Positions 21,569-28,649 of a DNA stretch of 28,713 bases are shown here, piece after piece (position 1 is the first letter of the stretch; every line of letters begins with the position of its first letter). The notes below the pieces were generated by a model. The model worked only from the letters and a program-made list of their open reading frames with translations, did not search any database and was not told the origin of the DNA. The position numbers and the translations under genes were made by a program. Source of the stretch: JBAWYM01 sp037143575 (lineage in GTDB: Bacteria; Patescibacteriota; Gracilibacteria; Peribacterales; Peribacteraceae); assembly GCA_037143575.1 (NCBI GenBank), contig JBAWYM010000020.1:1-28713 (forward strand). The letters are read 5' to 3'.

Positions 21569-22596
21569 TAGCCATTTGTTTCGTATCCTTGCCGATATTC
21601 CCCATACGTCAAATACTGCAGTGGTCGAGTGTCGGGCGGTAACGGTTTCCCATCCCGTTGCATCGTGAGGAGGAAGGCATCGGATCCCGCTCCGGAACCG
21701 TAGGAAATCAGGAGGATTTTCTGTCCTTTCTTCGCCTTCTCCAGGACGAAGGTGAGCCCGAGCGGAGAGCAGGCGCTGTAGGTGTTGCCGATAGTCGGGA
21801 CGATGAATCCGAGCTCCATTTGCTCCTTGGTGATGCCGAATTCCTTTGCGATTTTCTGGGGGAACTTGGCGTTGGGCATGTGGAGTACGACGTGGTCTAC
21901 ATCTTCGAGCTTCGCCTTCGTCAGTGCCAGAATTCCATTGAACGCTTCGCGAACGTGGAGGAAGTAGCCCGGTTCTCCGGTGAAGCGTCCGGCATGCTCG
22001 GGATACGGTTCTTCCGCTGCTCGCCAGAAGTCCGGCGTATCCGTCGTGAAGGAGAGGGTGGCTTCGATACGGGCGAGAGCCTTGGGATCATCCTCGGGTC
22101 CGATAATGAATGCGGCAGCCCCAGCGGCTGCTGTGTACTCCAGCGCATCTCCGGGTTTGCTCTGTGCCTTGTCCGTTCCGATGGCCAAGCCATAGTGCAC
22201 TTGCCCGGATCGGACGAAGGCGTCGATGATCTGCATTCCGGCAGTTCCAGCTTTGCAGGCGAATTCCAAATCCGCAGAGAAGGAGAAAGGGTGGAGCGCG
22301 AGTGCGGAGGCGATCATGCCGCTCGTCGGTTTCACAGCGTAGGGATGGCTTTCTGATCCGACGAATGATGCGGAGATCTGGGAGGAGGGGATGCCCGAGA
22401 GGGCGATAGCCTGTGTGCCCGCTTCGAAGGCGAGGGTGAAGCTGTCCTCATTCGCTCCGGCGATTGCCTTTTCTTTCACGCCGAGTCCTCCGATGATTTC
22501 CTGCGGATCGCGGTTCCAGTGCATGGCGATTTCCTCCGTCGTGATGCGCTTGGATGGGATGTAGCGGCCGAAGGAGAGTATGGAGGAGAGGGGCAT
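21568..22596 (-). CDS. Hydroxymethylglutaryl-CoA synthase, archaeal type
   Basis: The 342-aa protein joins acetyl-CoA and acetoacetyl-CoA to HMG-CoA. The nucleophile C114 lies in LEFACKAGTAGMQ; SESHPYAVKPTSG (about 81-93) has the conserved Glu; DHVVLHMPNAKFP has H239; and PTIGNTYSACSPLG with SYGSGAGSDAF closes the active site. Length (about 340-350 aa) and these motifs match the archaeal HMGS group, shorter than the Gram-positive and eukaryotic enzymes. It should partner the thiolase just downstream. Its ATG lies 32 nt after the transposase stop, so its original promoter may have been displaced by the insertion. The start MPLSSILSFGRYIPSKRI agrees with the first conserved strand. Confidence 0.92.
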   Translation of the reverse strand: MPLSSILSFGRYIPSKRITTEEIAMHWNRDPQEIIGGLGVKEKAIAGANEDSFTLAFEAGTQAIALSGIPSSQISASFVGSESHPYAVKPTSGMIASALALHPFSFSADLEFACKAGTAGMQIIDAFVRSGQVHYGLAIGTDKAQSKPGDALEYTAAAGAAAFIIGPEDDPKALARIEATLSFTTDTPDFWRAAEEPYPEHAGRFTGEPGYFLHVREAFNGILALTKAKLEDVDHVVLHMPNAKFPQKIAKEFGITKEQMELGFIVPTIGNTYSACSPLGLTFVLEKAKKGQKILLISYGSGAGSDAFLLTMQRDGKPLPPDTRPLQYLTYGEYRQGYETNG

Positions 22597-22628
22597 GTGC
22601 AGATGTTGTGCGCATTACGGATGCGCAG

Positions 22629-23318
22629 TCAAGCGGACGTCGCGTCCGTAATTGTCGGATCAAGACGGGCACGATGCCCGCTGGACTGCGTTTCCGAGAA
22701 ACGCAGGACTTCTTTTTCGCTCTTCCACCGCCACTTCCATTCTCTGAATCCTGCGTATTCCGGATTACTCCAAGTGTACTCAATTGCATGCCGCAGCTCA
22801 TCAGTATTCCTGATGAGGTGATCGTAGTTGTCTTCGCACCAAAATGATCCTGAGCGATTTAGATAGGCATTAGCTTCTTTGGCGGAGAATACTTTCCAGG
22901 AACGGACGATAGAAGTCAGCTTCATTCCGGGGAACGGCTTTACAACGATGTGAACGTGGTTTGGCATGATGCACCACGCGAAAAGCTTGTAGCGCTTATC
23001 TTCAAAGAATCGGAGAGCATTGGCGACGGTGTTAGCGACAAAGCCGTCTTTCAGCCAGCAGGCTCCGTAGCCATTGCGGAGAAATCGTTGGACAGATTCC
23101 CGTTGGAGACGGAGAAGCTCAAGGCGTTCGGGTGCCGATAGTGAGCGTTTTCTTTGACGAGCGCTTTCCTCGATATCCTGCCGTTCCAGAAGAATTTGTT
23201 CTCTTGTTTCCCGGGGAATTGAATCCACCAGCCGAAAACAGACTGCGTAGATACCGCCTTCTTTAGTCCAGTGCGGTAGGTATCGGCCGTGGTTCTTGAT
23301 GATGGGCGGGGATTCCAT
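22629..23318 (-). CDS. REP-associated tyrosine transposase (RAYT, IS200-like Y1 HUH)
   Basis: The 229-aa protein has the RAYT start (ESPPIIKNHGRYLPHWTKEG, then FRLVDSIP), the HUH motif CIMPNHVHIVVKPF (H121, H123) and the likely nucleophile Y165 in FWCEDNYDHLIRNTDEL, ending HAIEYTWSNPEYAG. RAYTs nick single-stranded REP hairpins and are often domesticated single copies. Two matching REP units flank it: one overlaps its own last codons (22666-22706), one lies upstream (23343-23383). The gene sits between HMG-CoA synthase and HMG-CoA reductase, splitting the mevalonate cluster. The last ~25 residues are encoded by the REP and look non-structural. The reading frame and motifs are intact. Confidence 0.9.
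   Translation of the reverse strand: MESPPIIKNHGRYLPHWTKEGGIYAVCFRLVDSIPRETREQILLERQDIEESARQRKRSLSAPERLELLRLQRESVQRFLRNGYGACWLKDGFVANTVANALRFFEDKRYKLFAWCIMPNHVHIVVKPFPGMKLTSIVRSWKVFSAKEANAYLNRSGSFWCEDNYDHLIRNTDELRHAIEYTWSNPEYAGFREWKWRWKSEKEVLRFSETQSSGHRARLDPTITDATSA
22666..22706 (+). repeat. REP unit, left of the transposase core
   Basis: Hairpin 1 is CGGGCACGATGCCCG (22666-22680). Hairpin 2 is TGCGTTT-CCGAG-AAACGCA (22687-22705). The unit overlaps the 3' end of the transposase gene. A second, smaller hairpin, CGGACG-TCG-CGTCCG, lies at about 22634-22648. Confidence 0.75.
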
Positions 23319-23342
23319 GAGGGCGCTTATCCTATCACTTGT

Positions 23343-23383
23343 GCGGGCACGATGCCCGCAGGACTGCGTGTCCGAGACATGCA
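23343..23383 (+). repeat. REP unit, right of the transposase gene
   Basis: Hairpin 1 is GCGGGCACGATGCCCGC (23343-23359). Hairpin 2 is TGCGTGT-CCGAG-ACATGCA (23365-23383). It is in the same orientation as the left unit and nearly identical, but hairpin 2 differs by paired changes (TTT/AAA against TGT/ACA). Confidence 0.75.
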
Positions 23384-23397
23384 GAACGCTTCGCGAA

Positions 23398-25098
23398 TCA
23401 ATACACTTCCTTCAGGTAGCACTCTTCGCAATACACCACTTCCGGTCTTTCAGGCGCATACGTCGTCTCCATCTCCTTCCCGCATTTCCCGCACGGTCGG
23501 TTCCACAGTTTCGAAGGATTGCATGCGATACTCCTGCGTCTGCGGCGTTCATCCGGATGGATACGGGGGATTGGTAGAGGAACACTGCGATAGAATTCCA
23601 GCTCCTGCTTGGTGATGCGGAAGGGTCGTTTCGTATCTTCACACTCGACGGCCCAATTGATGATGTCGTCCGGGATTTCACTGATGCTGTCGGGCAGTTT
23701 GGAAGCGGGGATGAGCCGCTGCACTTTCAAGGTCTCTTCGGTGTGCTCCCTCCAGGACCAACCCCGCTTTTCCACTTCTTGCTCGGTCAGTGGGAAGTAT
23801 TCCTGGGCGATCGTTTCGTTGTAGCCGAAAAGCGATAATTCAAAAGGAAAGAATTCTCCCCATTCCTTGGTCGCCATCATGTGGCCCGCGATCTTCGATG
23901 CCAGTCTGCCATATTCTTCTTCGGTGTATTGCTTGTTGAGGATGCAGAATTGTTTTCCGCGCAGCCCCTCACATCCGAAGCAGTCGCGGATGCCGAAGCA
24001 GTGGTCGCAGTAGGAGGAGCGCGAGGAGGAATTGCGGACTTTGGCGCAGAAGGTGAGTGCATAAAGATCTGCTCCGCAGCATTCGCACTCATAGAGGAGT
24101 GCGGCATTCTGCCCGTACTGATCCACGTCATAACTGTCCTCGCAGTTGGTGTAGAATCTTTCGCAGAATCGGCAGTCACGGGCCTGCTCTACATGGAAGG
24201 AATCGTGAACGTTCTGGCAGAAGTAGAGCTGGTCGCCACTCGTGTCTTCGTTCTGGTGTCCTTCGGTTGCGCGAACGAAGGAATTGCGAAAAAATTCTAA
24301 TCCTTTCTCTCGCATGGACTCCAATGTTTGATACGATCCCGTCGGATATCTCTTCATGATTTTTTCATACTCCTCTTTGCTGTATTGCTTGTTCATGAAG
24401 CAGTTATTCTTGTTCACAAGATTTGTACAAAAAGCACACTCACTGCAGCCCATGCACCCTCGTAGGAACCATGAATTGTTACAGTTTCGGGAATTTTCCG
24501 AGAAGCGGACGTCATAGCAATTCCAGCAGTTGGTGCATTCGTAGCAGCGCTCTGAGTCATAGGTGTACAAACAGTCCACGAGGTTCTTGGACCGCTTGAT
24601 GCCGACCGAGTACATGCAGTCCTCACAGAATGATGTGTGGAAGACGAGGTAGCAGTTCTTCAGGTAGCTCGCGTAGTTGATGTATTCCGAGTTCTCCAGT
24701 GTGTCGTAGGTCGTGGTGATGTTTGCCTGTGGGACGACACTGCGGAGTTCCTGAAATTGCTGGAAGAACGGTCGGGAAAAGTCGAAGTCCCGTCCGTACG
24801 ACAGGGGATTCCACGCGTCCGACCACCAGACGGTGGCATGATAGACGGGGAACGGTGTTTCCGTGGGATAGCGAGACATCATCTCCTTCCCCGTCAGATC
24901 GCATTTCCGTTTCCATAGAGAATACATGTTCGCCTGAATGAGGCGTCGCTGCTTGCGGCAGTCCGGACAGAGGGTCGGTGAAGGGATCTGTGCCTTCTTC
25001 CCGGAAAAGATTGGCGAAACCTTGTCGTAGAAGGCGAGGTCGACGGGAGTGATATCGAAGGGCTGCTTACACCAGGAGTTGCGGCAGATATTAAGCAT
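23398..25098 (-). CDS. Cys-rich CxxC-repeat protein, full-length paralogue
   Basis: The 566-aa protein begins MLNICRNSWCKQPFDITPVD with an N-terminal zinc-ribbon-like unit (CRNSWC, then CPDCRKQRR), continues with YSLWKRKCDLTGKEMMSRYP, a conserved block ending RDFDFSRPFFQQFQEL, a long CxxC-rich region (DCLYTYDSERCYECTNCWNC, GCMGCSECAFC, YCDHCFGIRDCFGCEGLRGK) and a C-terminal CGKC...CEEC unit ending YLKEVY. It looks like the complete family form; the copy at 255-1922 lacks the CPDCR knuckle. It may bind several zinc or iron ions; no redox partner is seen and its role is unknown. Start 25098 is chosen over 25167 because the extra residues are encoded by an inverted-repeat element, and a TACACT box lies 8 nt upstream of 25098. 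Confidence 0.88.
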   Translation of the reverse strand: MLNICRNSWCKQPFDITPVDLAFYDKVSPIFSGKKAQIPSPTLCPDCRKQRRLIQANMYSLWKRKCDLTGKEMMSRYPTETPFPVYHATVWWSDAWNPLSYGRDFDFSRPFFQQFQELRSVVPQANITTTYDTLENSEYINYASYLKNCYLVFHTSFCEDCMYSVGIKRSKNLVDCLYTYDSERCYECTNCWNCYDVRFSENSRNCNNSWFLRGCMGCSECAFCTNLVNKNNCFMNKQYSKEEYEKIMKRYPTGSYQTLESMREKGLEFFRNSFVRATEGHQNEDTSGDQLYFCQNVHDSFHVEQARDCRFCERFYTNCEDSYDVDQYGQNAALLYECECCGADLYALTFCAKVRNSSSRSSYCDHCFGIRDCFGCEGLRGKQFCILNKQYTEEEYGRLASKIAGHMMATKEWGEFFPFELSLFGYNETIAQEYFPLTEQEVEKRGWSWREHTEETLKVQRLIPASKLPDSISEIPDDIINWAVECEDTKRPFRITKQELEFYRSVPLPIPRIHPDERRRRRSIACNPSKLWNRPCGKCGKEMETTYAPERPEVVYCEECYLKEVY

Positions 25099-25128
25099 GT
25101 GGCTCAAGTGTACACCGTCATTCCCCCC

Positions 25129-25229
25129 TGTCTGAACCTTGATTAAAAGGATTGTAAGGATTTTCATGATTACTCCAATTAAGCGACATCAAGAGAATCT
25201 GTTAATCCTTTTTTATCAAGGTTCAGACA
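25129..25229. repeat. Inverted repeat with TGTCTGAACCTTGAT ends
   Basis: Left arm 25129-25153 (TGTCTGAACCTTGATTAAAA and on) and right arm 25204-25229 are near-perfect reverse complements, differing by one base in arm length plus one substitution. The AAGGATTTTCATGATTAC words inside repeat the arm theme. It lies between the HMG-CoA reductase stop and the Cys-rich gene. I recall similar CTTGATT/AGGATT words as common intergenic elements in several phyla. Confidence 0.75.
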
Positions 25230-25251
25230 ATGGTGAGTCGATCGTCGATGC

Positions 25252-26502
25252 TTATCTCCCCATCTCCTTATGCGCCTTTGCCAGCGTTCCGGTTGCCTGT
25301 GCAGCGAGGAGGGAGAGCTCGCCGGCAAGGACGGCAGCAGCGATTATTTCGGCGAGACGTTGCGGAGCGCATAGCGGATAGCGCATAGCGGATAGCTTTT
25401 CTGCGGTACCCAGAAGCAATTTGAGACACTGAGATTGTGCAGGAAGCGTCGTGCCTCCGCCACGAATACCTACGAGAATTGCCGGCAAATGGACGCTTAT
25501 GCTCAAGCCTTCGAACTTTCCACTTTCATTTTTCATCTTTCCACTGACCGTCGTATCCGCCATCGATCCCTCCACGACATGTGCCGGGTCCTGTCCGGTT
25601 GCGAGGTACAGCGCGGCAATGATATTGGCGACATGCAGGTTTGCGCCGATGGCTCCAGCCAGTTTCGACCCGACTTCCAGTTTCGCCTTCGCGACTTCCA
25701 GGAGTTTCTCGGGAGTCGTTTTCAGGATGGTTTCGATGATAGAGGCAGGAATGGTCGCCTCCGCAGTTACTTCGTATCCTCGGCCTCGATCGTGTGTGCG
25801 CTGACTTGGCTTCTTGTCGCTATCCACATTCCCGGCGACGGTGATGAACTCCGCATCCAGTTCATCCGCCAGCCACGTGCCGATCGCCTGTGCTGCGATG
25901 GTCACCATGTTCATCCCCATCGCCTCACCGGTATCGCAGGAAATCGTGAGGAAGGTGTAGCCGTCGGCTTCGTCAATCTCATAGTTGAGGATCTTCAGGT
26001 GGTGGCTCGTCGCTTCGCCAATGGATTTCCATTGCTTAAAAGTTGCATCAATAGCTTTCCCGAACGTAGGACAGGAATGTTCCTGTCCTACGTTCTTTGC
26101 CATGGTGTACGATTGTGTATTCTTCGATTTCGGCTTCAGGACAAGCGAACGTGACATGCCATGGTAGATGGATTTGGTGAGAGCACCCCCCGAAACCTCC
26201 GAGAGGACTTTGCACCCCCGGTTCACACTCGCGACCAGTGCGCCCTCGGTGGTGGCGAGAGGAAGGTGGACGGTCGTCTTTTCACCATTGCTCAGAGTGA
26301 TGGAAAGCGTCCCTGCATAGCCCACAGGAACGGGTACAGTGCCGAACATCTGCTCGCAGTTCTTCTCCTCCGCATGCCCGATGCGTCCCTCTTCCGTCGT
26401 GAGAAATGCGAGGTCGATGCCGAGTGCACGTTCGATGCGATTGCGTCGTTCGTTACACCGTTGGTGAGGAGTGATGTCGGGAGGGAGAGTGCGGAGATCC
26501 AT
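25252..26502 (-). CDS. Hydroxymethylglutaryl-CoA reductase, class I type
   Basis: The 416-aa protein reduces HMG-CoA to mevalonate. Conserved parts are VPVPVGYAGTL, LATTEGALVASVNRGCK (E86), SCDTGEAMGMNMV, GNVDSDKKPSQRTHDRGRGY (K230), GANLHVANIIAALYLATGQD, LAEIIAAAVLAGELSL and LAKAHKEM (H411). These match class I (archaeal/eukaryotic) reductases. No membrane domain is present, as in soluble archaeal forms. Two segments come from repeats: residues 136-147 (KNVGQEHSCPTF) are encoded by a perfect 34-bp palindrome, and residues ~369-380 by a 14-bp tandem repeat. Both lie in loops between conserved blocks and keep the frame open. The gene is divergent from mevalonate kinase. The start is supported by TAAACT 6 nt upstream. 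Confidence 0.92.
   Translation of the reverse strand: MDLRTLPPDITPHQRCNERRNRIERALGIDLAFLTTEEGRIGHAEEKNCEQMFGTVPVPVGYAGTLSITLSNGEKTTVHLPLATTEGALVASVNRGCKVLSEVSGGALTKSIYHGMSRSLVLKPKSKNTQSYTMAKNVGQEHSCPTFGKAIDATFKQWKSIGEATSHHLKILNYEIDEADGYTFLTISCDTGEAMGMNMVTIAAQAIGTWLADELDAEFITVAGNVDSDKKPSQRTHDRGRGYEVTAEATIPASIIETILKTTPEKLLEVAKAKLEVGSKLAGAIGANLHVANIIAALYLATGQDPAHVVEGSMADTTVSGKMKNESGKFEGLSISVHLPAILVGIRGGGTTLPAQSQCLKLLLGTAEKLSAMRYPLCAPQRLAEIIAAAVLAGELSLLAAQATGTLAKAHKEMGR
25367..25396. repeat. 14-bp tandem repeat inside HMG-CoA reductase
   Basis: GCGCATAGCGGATA occurs twice in direct succession (25367-25380, 25381-25394) followed by GC. It encodes a loop just before LAEIIAAAVLAGELSL. Because 14 is not a multiple of three, gain or loss of one unit would shift the frame. 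Confidence 0.75.
26062..26095. repeat. Perfect 34-bp palindrome inside HMG-CoA reductase
   Basis: GAACGTAGGACAGGAA, TG, TTCCTGTCCTACGTTC: 16-bp arms with no mismatch and a 2-nt loop. It encodes residues 136-147 of the reductase, in a segment without a counterpart in typical enzymes of the family as I know them. It resembles an in-frame insertion of a REP-like element. Confidence 0.85.
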
Positions 26503-26508
26503 GAATAC

Positions 26509-26545
26509 AGTTTACTGGTTTTTGGTTTACTGGTTTACTGGTTTC
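26509..26545. promoter_or_regulatory. Divergent promoter region of repeated TTTACTGG words
   Basis: TTTACT occurs at 26511, 26526 and 26534. For mevalonate kinase the first copy gives a -35-like and the third a -10-like box, 17 nt apart, with 6 nt to the ATG at 26546. On the minus strand TAAACT (26514-26509) lies 6 nt before the reductase ATG. The whole gap is only 43 nt, so the two genes are probably co-regulated. Confidence 0.45.
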
Positions 26546-27526
26546 ATGGTTAATTCCACGAAAGTCACTGTTTCCGCTCCCGGCAAGCTCGTAGTCCTCG
26601 GCGATCATGCCGTGGTGTACGGTCATCCTGCGCTCGTCATGGCGGTGGGTCAACGCATGCGAGCGACGGCTGAACTGAGCGGAGAGCCGTTTTTAACACT
26701 TGATGCGCCGGATGTTGAAATTTTGAGTTATCGAAAGTCGCTGGATGATTTGGGTTCAGGTGAGATTCCAAAAGGTGCGAAGTCGGTGGAGTTTGCCGTA
26801 CGTCGATTGTTCATTGATGGCATTTTGAAATCAGGAGTGACGGTACAGACGTCGTCGAAGTTCTCTGGCCAGTTCGGTTTCGGTTCTTCGGGAGCTTCTG
26901 CGGTGACGATTATTGCGGCTGTCTTTCAGCTCATTGATGGAATGATTGATCAGAGGAAAGTTTTCGATGTGGCAATGCAGAGTGTTCGGGATTCCGGTTC
27001 CACAGGGTCTGGTGTCGATCTGGCCGCGGCAGTCTACGGAGGTCTCGCGTACTTCATTACGGGTGGGAAGGTCATTGAACGTCTCAATGTTCCTGCTATG
27101 CATTTCGTGATCGGTTTCTCCGGTGTGAAGGTGGATACGGGAACGATCGTTGCCGAAGTGAAGGCGCGTGCTGATGAACAGCCGAAGTTGTATGACGGTT
27201 ACTTCCGTTCGATTGGCGTATTGGTGGATGAAGGACGGAAGCTTGCGGAAGCCGGTGATCTTCGTGGGTTTGGGGAGGTGATGAATAGGAACCAGGATTT
27301 GCTCGAAGCGTTGGGCGTCGGCTCGGCGAAACTATCGGCGATGATCGAAGGAGCATGTGCGGGTGGGGCGCTGGGGGCGAAGATTTCGGGATCGGGGAAA
27401 GGGGATTGCATGATCGCGCTGTGTGAGAGCGATGCTATTCCGTCGGTGAGTACAGGGATTGCCGAAGCGGGAGGGCAGGTGATTGATGTTCCGTGTCTGG
27501 TAGAAGGACTGAGGCTGGAAAAATGA
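26546..27526 (+). CDS. Mevalonate kinase
   Basis: The 326-aa GHMP kinase phosphorylates mevalonate at O5. It begins MVNSTKVTVSAPGKLVVLGD, then HAVVYGHPALVMAV, the MVK N-terminal motif. The phosphate loop reads FGFGSSGASAVT; DSGSTGSGVDLAAAVYGG holds the catalytic Asp; and MNRNQDLLEALGVGSAKLSA with GALGAKISGSGKGDCMIAL matches the C-terminal motif of archaeal MVKs (MNVNQxLLDALGV, GAKITGAGGGGCM). The glycine-rich loop here is GSGKGD, an unusual variant. Phosphomevalonate kinases share the GFGSSGA loop, but the N- and C-terminal motifs favour MVK. The start at 26546 is chosen; a longer in-frame reading (26471) overlaps the reductase start. Confidence 0.9.
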   Translation: MVNSTKVTVSAPGKLVVLGDHAVVYGHPALVMAVGQRMRATAELSGEPFLTLDAPDVEILSYRKSLDDLGSGEIPKGAKSVEFAVRRLFIDGILKSGVTVQTSSKFSGQFGFGSSGASAVTIIAAVFQLIDGMIDQRKVFDVAMQSVRDSGSTGSGVDLAAAVYGGLAYFITGGKVIERLNVPAMHFVIGFSGVKVDTGTIVAEVKARADEQPKLYDGYFRSIGVLVDEGRKLAEAGDLRGFGEVMNRNQDLLEALGVGSAKLSAMIEGACAGGALGAKISGSGKGDCMIALCESDAIPSVSTGIAEAGGQVIDVPCLVEGLRLEK

Positions 27527-27529
27527 AAA

Positions 27530-27630
27530 TGTCATGGTGAGCCCAGCCTGTGCTGAGCCGAGCCGAAGCATCGAACCATGACATTCCGAGAATGCAAATT
27601 TGTCGCAGTTCGACACGGCTCACTGTGACA
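27530..27630. repeat. Inverted repeat with GTGAGCCGTGTCGAAC arms, second copy
   Basis: Starts TGTCATGGTGAGCC and ends GTTCGACACGGCTCACTGTG with ACA, like 20226-20295. An extra internal stretch (CCAGCCTGTGCTGAGCCGAG and on) has been added to the left arm. It lies between mevalonate kinase and the decarboxylase and fills most of the gap. Confidence 0.75.
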
Positions 27631-27677
27631 AATTTGCTATCATCAAGACTGATTTCCGTATTTCATACATTTTTCCC

Positions 27678-28649
27678 ATGAAAGCCACTGCCATCGCCTC
27701 ACCGAATATCGCCTTCATCAAGTACATGGGGCGCAAGGATGAAGTTCTTCGTTTGCCCGAGAATGGCAGTATTTCGATGAATGTCAGTAATCTCCTCACG
27801 ACGACGACGGTGGAGTTTGCCGAGCACTATGCCAAGGATGAGGTTCTGCTTGATGGTGAAACAGAAGAAGGCGAGGGGAGCAGGGTGGTCAAGCATCTTG
27901 ATCGCATTCGGAAGCTCGCTGGCATACAGGCTTTCGCCAAAGTCGTCAGCAAGAATACTTTTCCGACGGGTACAGGTCTTTCCTCTTCCTCTTCCGGTTT
28001 TGCTGCGCTCACAGTGGCCGGTTCCGCTGCTGCCGGCTTGCAATTGCATGAACGAGAATTGTCGATTCTCGCCCGTCAGGGCTCCGGTTCCGCCTGCCGC
28101 TCCATTCCTGATGGCTTCGTGGAGTGGGTGGATGGCGCAACGAGTGAGGAATCCTACGCGAAGACTATTTTCCCCGCCGATCACTGGGATCTGGCTGACG
28201 TGGTGGCGATTGCCAGTACAGAGCGGAAGGCGATCTCCAGTTCCATCGCTCATTCCACTGTTGCCGATGGCCCGTACTACCGATCCCGGATAGCACGGAT
28301 GCCGGGGAAGATTGTGCGGTGCAAAGAGCTGCTGGAGACAAAAGATTTCCGTGCGTTCGGAGAGCTGATCGAGGAAGAGGCGCTGGATCTCCATGTGATT
28401 TTCATGAGTGCCGGTATCATTTACCTCACGCCGCAGAGTCTGGAAATCATCAAGCGTGTGCCGTTCTGGAGGTCACAGGGATTGTCGGTGTATTTCACAC
28501 TGAATACCGGACAAGACGTGCATTTGATCTGCGAGAGGGCGGATGCGGAGAGTGTTGTCGCCGAGCTTAAAAAGCTGTCGGTTGTCCGGGAGGTGATTGT
28601 GAGCGGGCCGGGGAGGGGAGCTAGAAAAATAGAAGAGCATTTATTCTAA
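27678..28649 (+). CDS. Diphosphomevalonate decarboxylase family protein with altered catalytic Asp
   Basis: The 323-aa protein begins MKATAIASPNIAFIKYMGRK, the MVD start (K15 matches the substrate Lys; the usual KYWGK is KYMGRK). PENGSISMNVSNL, FPTGTGLSSSSSGFAALTVA, RQGSGSACRSIPDGFVEWVD (R141) and ASTERKAIS follow in family order. The last motif, normally YFTxDAGPNV with the catalytic Asp, reads VYFTLNTGQDVHL: Asn276 stands at the Asp position and Asp280 at the Asn position. The classical reaction is ATP-dependent decarboxylation of mevalonate diphosphate to IPP. With this change it may be slow, act on mevalonate phosphate, or act only as a kinase. The start follows CATACA by 8 nt; a longer reading from 27600 runs through a repeat. 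Confidence 0.85.
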   Translation: MKATAIASPNIAFIKYMGRKDEVLRLPENGSISMNVSNLLTTTTVEFAEHYAKDEVLLDGETEEGEGSRVVKHLDRIRKLAGIQAFAKVVSKNTFPTGTGLSSSSSGFAALTVAGSAAAGLQLHERELSILARQGSGSACRSIPDGFVEWVDGATSEESYAKTIFPADHWDLADVVAIASTERKAISSSIAHSTVADGPYYRSRIARMPGKIVRCKELLETKDFRAFGELIEEEALDLHVIFMSAGIIYLTPQSLEIIKRVPFWRSQGLSVYFTLNTGQDVHLICERADAESVVAELKKLSVVREVIVSGPGRGARKIEEHLF

